Part shown: positions 26,501 through 36,200 of the stretch, piece by piece
How the letters are laid out: every line of letters starts with the position of its first letter
Position numbering within the stretch: the first letter of the stretch is position 1
The notes under the pieces: generated by a model
What the model was told of the DNA's origin: nothing
What the model saw: the letters and a program-made list of their open reading frames with translations, nothing else
The model's database searches: none
Translations under genes and position numbers: made by a program
Assembly: GCA_963969365.1 (NCBI GenBank)
Contig: OZ017761.1
Span: 1,736,001-1,800,000, forward strand
Length of the DNA stretch: 64,000 nt
Direction: 5' to 3'
Origin: Asterochloris sp. CNOR1
Taxonomy: Eukaryota > Chlorophyta > Trebouxiophyceae > Trebouxiales > Trebouxiaceae

Positions 26501-29500
26501 CCCCCACCAGGAGACGGTGGCGTCTTAGCCCGGCCTTCAGGGATCTCTGGATGCCCATTGCCATCCTGGTCCTCAACCTGGCCACCATTGGCCTGGGCAT
26601 CTACCGTCTGTACAAGGTGTGCACTGACATCAATGGGTTGGAGCCTTTGATGAGCTTGAGCAGCACACCTGGGCAAGATGCTGCCATGCTGCCATCCTCT
26701 GGGCCTGTGTCCCACCAAGGCTGCAGCATCTTTGAAGACATGATGTGTGTGGCCTTGGACGGTTATTTGACAGGCCATCCTGCAGCACGCTGCCCTCCCC
26801 AGGCAGGCTGTAGCCCCTGCCTGTCAGTGTCCTGTTGCAAGTGCTCACATCCTTTCTCTGAGATGCGACCAGTCATCACCGTTGTCTTGCTTCCTGCCCG
26901 CAGGAGAGCGAGCCTTCCCAGCTGGAGACCTTCTCCCTGGTGGTCTCGCTGGCCTGGGCCTGCTACAACACCATTCCCCCCCTCCTGCTGCTGCACTATG
27001 CCTGGGTCCAGAACAGGTTCCTGCGCGCCACTATCACCTTCTCCACCATCTGGGGCACCCTCATGCTGCTGGTCGTCATCGTGGCCATCTGGCTGCTGCT
27101 GCCCAACATCTATGATTTTGGTTCGGTGAGCTCTGCACGCAACACACTGTCAGTCATGGCTGCTCCTGTCCAGCACACAGGCTCAGATCATGTGTGTGCT
27201 TTTGTTTGTGTGCTGTGGAGCATCCCTCATGCTGCTGGTGGTTCTCTTGACCATCTGGCTGCTGCTGCTGGGCACCTGCGACTTTGACTTGTTGAGCTAC
27301 CAGAAGTACAAGGGTGCTGTGCATGCCCAGCAAACTCCTGCCCAGCACCTGCGGCCCTCATGAGTCTGGCAAAGCTGCCTGTCTGGCTGCTCCTGGCCAG
27401 CACCACCTGCAGATCCAGCTGCCAATACTGATGGTAAAACAGCTGAGGCTGCCACACGCACGCACCACCATTGCTGCTTCTATGTGCAGGCACTGCAAGG
27501 ATCAATGAAGTTCTATGACGCCGAGAGATCTGGAGTGATTCCTTCTGGCTACGACATCCCCTGGCGGGGCAGCTCAGCCCTCAAGGACAGCTACAATGGG
27601 CAGGACCTCACTGGGGGTTTCTATGATGGTGGCAACGGTGTGTACCCTCGACTGCTAAGCTGATTTGTAGATGCCTAGGACCGCAAACGATGCTCAGCCG
27701 CGCCATGTAGGCTGCTTAATCACAGCAAATCGAAGCCAGTGCGCCATGCAACAGCTACTCAAGTCCCTGTTCCAGGCCTTTTGGGCAGCTGTTCTGCAGG
27801 GCAATCTAGGATATACCGGCATGACATCATGACAACTCCGCTGGCCTGCCTGCAGGGTACATCAAGTCGGTGTATCCCATTGCAGTCAGCACAGCCCTGC
27901 TGTCCTGGGGCCTGCTGGAGTTTCCCAAGGTGAGGGACAGGCTGTTGCTTCTGCGAGCCTCACATGCTGCACGACAAATCTTTGCTGGAAGGCTGCATTC
28001 ACCGTGGGCAATCCTGCACAACTATCGACAGGTGTGTTTGCTAGACTGAGGTCAGCAATGTTTGCCTTTGACGCAGGTCTGCTCCCAACTTGCTGTGCTG
28101 CCTGAGGTAGCTCGCTCAGCTGCGTCAACTAGAGCAGTGCATACACTTGGGCTTCATTCCAGAGCACCTCTGAGCTTCTGCTCAGAGATGCGCTGCCGGC
28201 TGACGGTCGCAGCAGAGGCAAAGGGACAGCAACCCTGGAAACCTGAAGCCTCACACAGGGTTGCAGCACTGTGCAGTCTGACAGTGCTGTGCTTGAACAC
28301 TGGCGGCAGTCGTGCGTCGCTGTCTGTAGGGGTATCAGCGCACCAACCAGACAGCCAAGGTCATGGACACCATCAGACAGGGCACCGACTTCCTGGTCAA
28401 GTGCAACCTGGGGAACAACCAGTTCGTGGTCCAGGTTGCTGAAGTTGCCTGCCGAGATGGGCTCCTTGTATGGTGACACAGTAGGGCTGCAGAGCGACCC
28501 TGGTGCATTTGATTGAATGGGCACGTGGGTGCGTTGGCCTGGCAAGACGGCTTGTAGGGAAGTAACAAAGCAAGGATGGACAGGGACTTCAGTGTCATCA
28601 GACTGTGGGGTCCTGAACCGCATCCAGCCACTTCCCCTTAAGGAGCAGCGACTTCTTGTGGGGTCCACACGACATCAGCAGCTGTTCTGGCCCTTGCATG
28701 TCACCAGCCTAAGGCGGTCAACAGATCTTGCTGCAGGGCCGCCCCTTTGACCGAGCGCTTTGCCGAGCAACAATTATACCAGGCATTACTTGCATTCACC
28801 CCTGTGCAGGTGGGCTCGTATGCAGATGATTCAACGGATCTCAACCCTCCAGAGCAGATGACGCAGGCACGCCCAGTCTTCCTGGTCAATGCTACTGCCC
28901 CCGGCTCCGACATTGCCGGCTCCAGTGCAGCAGCGCTGGCTGCTGCCTACATGGTGTTCCAGAGCACTGAGTCCAGCTACGCGGCCACCCTGCTGACCAA
29001 TGCAAAGTCTTTGTACACGTGAGCGCCTGTGCAGTCACGCCAGCTGATTGTTGTGGTTCACAGCAGACCTCTAAGAGGCTGCATGTCGTGTCTAGTGTGT
29101 TCTCATCACATGGCACATGAAACACCTCTTGCTCCGCAAGACTCCTGCGCTTCTGCTTGTCCTGTGGGTGGCAATCTGCATTACACTGGCAGCTGATGCA
29201 TCAGCCAAGCCGCCTACTGCATTAAAATGGCAGCTGGTGCATCAGCCTGATTGTCCACTGGCCAGGTCTGCCCATGCTGAAGAACTGCCAGGCACACATC
29301 CATGCTACCATGCTACTGCAGCTGCAACCTGTGGCTGGCTTTGCCCTTGCAGGGGCCTGCTGGCGCATAATTCACTGCTCCAGCCTCCAGCGCATGAGAG
29401 GACACCTAGAACTCATTCATTTGCAGGAAGTGCCGGGGGCTAGCGCTGCTCTGTGCAGGGCTGACATGCAAGTCGGTTATGATGCTGAGGCGTGCCTTGT

Positions 29501-32040
29501 GGCTGTAGGTTTGCAACCACCTACCCAGGCCTGGTGGGCAACTCTGTGCCTGAAGTCTCCAACCTCTACTTCTCCACCTCCTTCCGGGACGACTTGGCAT
29601 GGGCAGCCATCTGGCTCTATCAGGCTACAGGCGACTCCTCGTACCTCTCGGTACGTGAGCCCAGGAATGCTTTGCCGACCACCTGCTTTTGGTGGACTTG
29701 GGGTCACTCTGTCATGCTACCAGGGAGCGTTTTAACCTCTCATTGAGTTGCGCTGAACTGCATGCTTGTAGAGCTGAGCTTCACATGTCCGGCGTCAGAC
29801 TTTGCTCAGCCTGCAGGACCTCTGGGAAATTGTGGAGGGGTTGTATCGGAGTGCTGGCTGCGTTTACATCTTGATGCCTTTTCATGCTGGCAGCTTGCAT
29901 GCAGGGGCAACTGTGTCAGGCTTCAGGGTGTTTACTCACTTCTGTTGCTGTGGTGACTCACTTGTTCAAAGTAAAGCCGCCTGCTTGGAGCTTTCTATGG
30001 GGGCAACCGCTGGCCCACACATATTGCCTTAGGCAGATCTCTGCAAGGCTGCAGCAGGTCTAGTTGTGCTGCTGGGCTTGCAACACACTTAAGGCAGGGA
30101 ATTTGTGCGGCTTCGTCGGCTCCTGCCCCTTCACAAGCCTGACTCCCCCCTCCAGGTCTGGCTAGGGCCCATACCTCTGGTCTGTGCTTGCTTGCTGCCC
30201 TTCTGCAGCCGACCCTGCAGGACACTGGGCAGACTCCAGAAGCCACCTGTAGTGTCCACTCCACTGCTATCCCACACAGATGTGCTGGTTCAATCAATGT
30301 TCTCATGCCCTGTTCACCTGGAGTCCATCTGGCATGCAGGACGCGGAGATGTACAAGGCGCAGAGCCTGTCAGATGAGGTGGACGCCGACCGCAACTTCA
30401 ACGTGTGGAACTACCAGAACAGCCTGCCAGGCGTGAACCTGCTGCTGGCTCGGGCCACAAACTTCTCCACTGCCAACCTGTACACGCTGGCCACTGAGGG
30501 CTTCCTCAAGGTCTGGATGATGGGGTGGCTCACCATCAGGTGAGGCATAGGCACAGTCTCAGGGAGACGAGGGCAAGGTGTGCTGTGCTGTGGGACTGAC
30601 CAACTACTCGGACAAGATGACTTTCACACCTTTGCATAGACTGCTCGCGGCCCTTGCTGGGCACTTTGTGATATGGCTGAGCATGGGAGACAAGCAGGAT
30701 GCTGTGACCTTGTACGTGCTGCAAGCTGGGTGAGGACATCTGCTCAGCTGGGCGGCTATACATTGAAGTTTGTCAAATGCATGCCTTGAGGGAGAGGGGG
30801 ACAGCATGACTCATTGAAGTGGGCAGCCTGTGCTGCCCTCAGAAGATGAGCCCTGCCATTGCCTGCTCCCTCTGCCGGTGTGATCCTGGCAGTGTCAACT
30901 TGCAAGCATCCTCCCTAGCCCCTGCCGGCCAAAGGCACCCTGCAGGCGGCTCCGCCCCCCCAGGCTGTTGCCACAGCTGGCAGCCGCCCTGCCTGCGTCC
31001 TGTCCTGCGGGCAGCTCTGCACTTAGATGGGCTCTGCAGATTCTGCAGCCAGTTCTGCGCCCTGCAGGTACACCCCCCATCTGCTGGCCTACACCCCAGA
31101 TGCACCCCTCAGGAACTCTGCCAACGCAGCGTTCCTGGCGATGATGTATGCCAAGCACCGCCCTGCCAAGTATGACTGCTGGGCGGAGTCTCAGGCTCGC
31201 TACTTCATGGGCAGCTCGGGACGCAGCTTCATGGTTGGCCTCGGGCACAGCCCCCCTGTGCGCAGCTATGACAAGGTATGTCTGTCTCTGGGGTTTTTCT
31301 GGGGTGTTCTGCAGGTGGCTGGAGCTGCTGGCTGATTTAGGGAGGCCCATAAGCCATCAAGGTGCAGCCAGAAGCCTCTGCACAGCCCACAGCCTGTGCC
31401 CAGCCGTAGCCAGCCATGCTGTGGGGACTGTTCAGGCAGTAGTCATATTAAAAGTGTGGTGGTTTGTGGGCAGAGGCCGGTGGGGCAGCACTGAGCAGCG
31501 CAGCCAGGGCAGCCAAGTGCTCAGCTGGTCAGCTGGCAAGCCATGAAGCAGGGCTTGCAGGAAGCATGCAGCCATGTCTCTAGGCCCCCATGTCAGCCAA
31601 TTCATGGGATCAGGCCATCAGCAATTGGCAGCTGTCTGATGACCCCAGTGAATGCGGCAGTTCAACAGCCCCTGCCTGGATGAATCGCAGCCCTGCAGTC
31701 TTCAGGCCGCATGTGGCCCTCAATGCTGCCCCAGCGGCATATGATCACACAGCGCTGCACGGCCAAGTGATGCACATGTGCCACACCACACCAGCATTCT
31801 GCAGGCGCCTGCAGTGCCCAGCCCAACACGACTGTCCTGCGCATGCAGGTTGCCATGTGCAGCACCAACAACGGTGCTGGGTACTGCCTGGCCGTCACCT
31901 CGGGGCAGCCGAACCCCCACGTGAACACTGGGGCCATGGTGGACGGCCCAGACGTCTCTGACGGCTACAACGACGAACGGAGTTTCATGTCCATGGCTGG
32001 CGTGCACCTGGACAACAATGCAGGCCTGTCAGGTGGGTGA
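20536..32040 (+). CDS. Cellulose-synthase-like GT2 fused to a GH9-like module
   Basis: Integral-membrane processive beta-glycan synthase with a C-terminal GH9 module, about 1199 residues. Exons, all phase-matched: 20536-20813, 21274-21433, 21841-21996, 22448-22619, 23190-23374, 23876-23956, 24235-24367, 24964-25153, 25349-25546, 25820-26006, 26440-26616, 26904-27125, 27490-27637, 27856-27929, 28330-28434, 28810-29018, 29509-29650, 30340-30539, 31068-31275, 31584-31766, 31849-32040. Residues 1-92 are hydrophilic. Two helices follow (about 150-215), then the GT domain: VYILDDGKD (about 256), VFDADMV (321), CED (412) and QQRSRWCKG (448). About five more helices follow, with a gating-loop-like GFKVTPKS near 578. 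Residues 714-1199 are GH9-like. The end may be the stop at 32038-32040 or a further splice at 32033. The glucan made is inferred to be cellulose-like; other beta-glycans are possible. Confidence 0.85.
20858..21030 (+). repeat. Copies of exon-1 end inside intron 1 of GT2-GH9
   Basis: GGAGCTTGATCCAGCC (about 20870) repeats the exon-1 end GGAGCTAGATCCAGCC (20796). A second, weaker copy of CCTATTGTGCC...GATTCCTGTACAG (20976-21020) echoes CCCATTGTGCC...GGAATCCCTGG of the same exon. Both are degenerate and lie in the intron. Confidence 0.6.
24446..24565 (+). repeat. Two copies of exon-7 end inside intron 7 of GT2-GH9
   Basis: GGTGCCTGGC at 24327 in the exon recurs at 24447. CCACATTGTC at 24351 recurs as CCACAGTGTC at 24471. 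Both offsets are exactly 120 bp. A third, weaker version occupies 24531-24562 and keeps GTGCACAGGC. The copied part includes the splice-donor neighbourhood. Confidence 0.75.
25217..25276 (+). repeat. Copy of exon-8 end inside intron 8 of GT2-GH9
   Basis: GCGAGGTGCCCACCA in the exon (25108-25122) is repeated exactly 120 bp downstream (25228-25242). Similarity continues through a diverged CAGCAG..ATCT segment. This part of the exon encodes the region just before QxxRW. Confidence 0.8.
27218..27293 (+). repeat. Copy of exon-12 end inside intron 12 of GT2-GH9
   Basis: TCATGCTGCTGGT at 27061 recurs at 27227, and CCATCTGGCTGCTGCTG at 27085 recurs at 27251, an offset of 166 bp. The copy would encode a similar hydrophobic helix (LMLLVVLLTIWLLLLG) in one frame. 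It lies in the intron that joins the synthase and GH9 parts. Confidence 0.8.
27490..32040 (+). other. Catalytically degenerate GH9 module of the fusion gene
   Basis: Nine exons (residues 714-1199) cover essentially the whole GH9 catalytic-domain length. The start FYDAERSGVIP...WRG matches the family's first helix. Other landmarks are GGFYDGGNG, LLSWGLLEF, AAALAAAYMVF, DDLAWAAIWLYQATGD and LDNNAGLSG. Family knowledge: GH9 uses two Asp in a DAGD motif, a late Glu in a NEVA-type motif and a His in HHR. Here DAGD is DGGN (base Asp replaced by Asn at about 762), the acid position is Gly (about 1187) and the HHR segment reads VRSYDK. The module has no signal peptide or start of its own, which supports the fusion. 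Confidence 0.8.
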
Positions 32041-33252
32041 CCTGAGGAGCAATTGAAGTCTGGAGTACCGAGGAACTGTCTGCTGCGTGGGGCTGCCTGT
32101 GCAGTGAGCAGCAATGAGGACCTTGTCGCCTGCGCTGGTCATTGAATGGGCTGCGTCGGCATGCCTTGAACAAGCCACTCAGCCTCATTTGGCCCAGCAA
32201 ACATCACTTGCTAGCGCAAGTACTAATGCTGAGTTTTGGCACCATGTGTGCACCAGATCCGCCGGAAGGTGTCGCAGCTTTTGCACTGTCTCTCCCTGCC
32301 TTGTCCCTCTTTGGAACCATCTCCCCGCCCTCCTCTCACCAACTCAGAGTGTCATGGTTTGAAAAAGCAGCACTCTCAGCACCTCCTCCCGCTACCAGAT
32401 GGTGCAGATGTTGGCCTCTGGTTTAGGCAGCTTTGGCTGCACCTCCTACATTTGCCTGCTGCACCTGCAGGACTTCTTGCTGGCTTGGAGCAGCTGGATA
32501 TAAATTGGGCGTCATGCACAGCAGGCGTCAATTTTGTCAAGATGAAAATTCAGGGGCGCCCAATCTAGCTTGGGCTGTCGAAGTGACTCACATTGCACAT
32601 ACACAGGCAACTCTAGCAGTCTCTCAAAGCAACAAGCCCAGGTCAGCACACCCACTAGTGATAGTTTCTGATTGGTTGACTTACTTTATGACTGGATTCT
32701 TCAAATAATCCTCACTCAGTGCTGGACATGCAAGAACCAGCCAGAGTTAGCAGAAGTCAAGATTTGCCAAACAGCAGAACCCAGATATTGTAGGTTCGTG
32801 GGCAATGTCTGCAAAGCAGGGACTCAACCTGCACTGACCAACCTATGACCACGGCCTGGGACATGAAGTACTGATGCTTTCCAACATGGTACACACAGGC
32901 GATGTGACAGCAGGTGAGTCATCAGAGAATGAAGGGGCCTAGACTATGCCAACGGCTGCTTGGGCATTCCCCATGCCAGCCATCTGTGCAGCCCCCGTCT
33001 TCCCCTCCGCTAACCTCCTCCTGCTCCTTGCTCTTTACCTGTGCTGATTTCATTCAGGAGATGGGGAACACTAGTCCCTGAAAACCTACGATGGTGGGTG
33101 TCAATAAGTGACACTCAAACGAGCGTTGGTGGCATAGCCACAGCTTCAGGGTCGCGGGTTTGTACATGCTGTCACAACATAAGGGAGGGGGCCAATGTGG
33201 AGTACAACTTTCAAACTAGAGACAGCCCTGATAATGTGAGGGTTGGTGCGGT
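32041..33252. other. Gap between convergent GT2-GH9 and UAH genes
   Basis: The 1.2 kb between the two 3' ends should contain both 3' UTRs. Short open frames exist but no domain or phase-consistent continuation of the GH9 gene was found. One segment near 33120-33170 vaguely resembles a tRNA T-arm but does not fold convincingly. Confidence 0.4.
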
Positions 33253-36200
33253 TCAAAGCTCCTGGGAGCCTGCGCTGGTTGCCGAGGCCGGCGCCTCCCC
33301 AGCCAAAGCTGCCAGTGTGAGAGCCAGTGTCTTTACTCCATTCTCGATGTCACTGGCGGAGGAGAACTCGTCAGGCCTGTGGCTCCACCCGTTTTTGCAG
33401 GGGATGAAGATCATGCCAGTGGGGGCCAGCTGCGCCATGAACAGGCTGTCGTGGTATGCCCTGCTGACCATGCGCTTGTGAGACAGCTTGAGCTGCTTGG
33501 CGGACTGCTCCACAGCCTTGAGCACCTGCAGCACGTTGGGGGTCAGGGGTCGTCAGGAGCATCGCCTGGCCTGCTGCACCGCCTGGGCTGCTGCGCTGCC
33601 GAGCATGCCCAATTTCATCCAGCAAACACATACAAAGCTGGCTGACAGAGGCCCATGTGCCTAACAGCCACTGAAAGATCAGCCCCAAGCTGCACACTTG
33701 GACTGGAAACATCTTTCAGATGAGAAGCGCTCAAACCACCACCCATGGTAGCAACAGCAAGCCCGGTGACATCAGACTCTTACCACATCGCTGCAGGTGG
33801 CAGGAGGGTCGGAGTTGATCATCTCCAGGGTGTGCTGCACGCCTCTGGCTTTGGCTACAGCCTGCAGGGCAAGGCGGGGGGTTCCACCAGACGTGTAGCC
33901 ACACGGACCTCTGCACAACCCTTGATCATAGCCAAGCCTGCAGGCTGAACTGCTCTGAGATCAGCAGTTCGACCTGCAGACAAATCCCCAGCCCTGGTGA
34001 TGGCCAGTGAGGGAGACTGCCCACAGGCTGGGAGTGCCACCACAGCATGTGCAGCTGCAGCGAGCTGTGTGGATGCCTGGACGCTGCCTCGCGCCTGCCA
34101 GAGCAGCCATGGCATTCCTTTGGGTGCCTGCATGCTGATCAGCTCCAACTGATGAAACCCTGATGGGGGTTTCCATGCTGACCATAACCCCACAAAGACA
34201 GCGTGCTCGCCCAGGCTGGCTGCCGGCATGCTCCCCATCCCAGGACGTCCCGCTGGGACTGCTCACCTTGGCCTTGTTCTGCACAGACTTGACAGTCCGG
34301 TCCCGCCGCCGGCCATCAATGTCACGAATGTCGACCTCTACCCTAGCTTCGTTGGGGACAGCGTTGATGGCGTTGGACTTGATGTGCCAGGCCCCAGTAG
34401 TGCCGACAGCATCATGGGAGCCTGCAGGTCTCAGGGGACCACTTCCGTGAGCAGCCATGGGGGGTGTCACTGGCTCTGGAAAGTCATGTTGTGACTGCGC
34501 AGGGTCAGGCATGGCCAAGCACCGCTTCAGACAGATCAGACATAGCATGCCACCTGCCAGCGCAAGCATATACCAGCCAGGCTGCACATGGCAGGGCGTG
34601 GTAGCTGGTCACGCGAGATGTGTACTCACAAACCCCTGCTGCACTTGCAAGGTGCCATGCAGCCCGTGCCAGAAAATGCAGACCGCAGTTGCAGAGCAGG
34701 CTGACCTGTGTCCAGAACCGTCTTCTCAATGTGGAGGGCCACCTCTGCCGCAGCGAGAACAGGGTCATGCCTGCATGCAAGATGCATGTCCCTCTGGCAT
34801 GGTCTTCTGGCTAGCATTAGAGAGGCAAGCCTGGCTGCACCGAGAGGAGGGTTTCTGTTTCACTGAGGTACTGCCCTGAGGCCCACTTCATTGTTGGGAG
34901 AATCAGGCTTCACTTGTTGCATGCCACCTCTTGCAAAGGCTCTGCTGCTGCCAGGCTGCACTTGTTAGCACAGGCTGCATGGCACCCTGGCAATGCAGCA
35001 GGGGTACATGAGCACTTGAATTGCATGCCCAGCTGCCTTTCCCTGTGTGTCTGTAGCAGGCCCTAGGCAGGGCTTCCCCAAGCAGTCTGACACCGCAATC
35101 TGGCATTCTTGTGCGATTTGCAGCAGCAGGCGAGGCTATGAGGGTCCACATTGGGCGCCTGCACGACCTACCTCCTTTTTCCAGCTGCAGAGATAGACTA
35201 CAAGCAGACTGGGGCTCCAGGAGCAGACAGCATGCATGGCACCTGCCTCCTTCCCACTTGTAGGGCTCACACTAAGCCTGCTCAGCAAGCGAATCTCAGG
35301 CGTGCACCTGTCCTTCCAAACAGCCGTGCATGCCACCCACCCCTGTGAAGTAAACTAATCTGCAGTCTGCCCAGCAAACCTGTCTAGTAGGCCAGCAGGC
35401 TGCACTGCTCACCTGTCCTTCATGAGCAGAGCCCCCGCGTGCCCACCGCCCCCATTGAACTGCAGCCTGAACGAGGCCGGCGCTGCAATGGCAGTCACCA
35501 CCCCCAGTTTGTACCGCTCCTTCTCCAGCAGGGGCCCCTGCTCAATGTGCAGCTCCACAAAGGCAGCAACCTGGCCCTTGGCAACCTTAGTATTCTTGAG
35601 GATCTCCTGCAGAAATGAGTGAACAGACTGTCAGTGCAGCAAGGCCTAATGGCCGGCCCTTGCGGGCCTTGACTTCTGCAAGACAGTCTGTGGGCACGAC
35701 ACACTACATGCTTCTGCCAGGCAGGGTCACCAATGTGGCGACCTGGCCATGGGGGACCTTTGACATTGTTGAGATCTCTTGCTGGCAGGATGGACTCTCA
35801 TCGGGAACAACAAGCTTGGGGTTTTCAGGCACGCTGCTGCCCATATGCAGGCAGTCAAGCTTTCATAGGAAATTCACGCGTGCTGTACAAGGAGATGCTC
35901 TGAAGGTGAGCCAGACCAGACCTGGCTCAGCCATCTGAAGCAGTTAAGATGCAGCCTCATCTGGAAGTTCACGCTGCACCCTGTTGCAGTTCAGCCCAGT
36001 CCCTGAAGCTGTCTGGTGCCAGCAGCCTTCAGAGAAGGCAAGCAGAAACGACACTCGACCCTATAAGACCAGCTCATCCACTACAGCGCCAAGCAGCAGG
36101 CTGACATTGTGGGAGCTGCCGCTGCAGCCTGCTGTGGCAGCATTTGAGAGCTGGAGCCAGTAAGCTCAGGTCAAAACAGCACTACCAAGCCGCAGCAACA

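Noticed and set aside
27126-27290. GT2 gene ending by read-through of intron 12
   Set aside because: Possible in principle, but the following exon joins exactly in phase at the start of the GH9 fold, and the GH9 part has no start or signal peptide of its own. The read-through runs into a degraded exon copy.
33110-33170. tRNA- or SINE-like segment (GGGTCGCGGGTTT)
   Set aside because: The B-box does not match well and no acceptor stem or anticodon arm could be folded around it.
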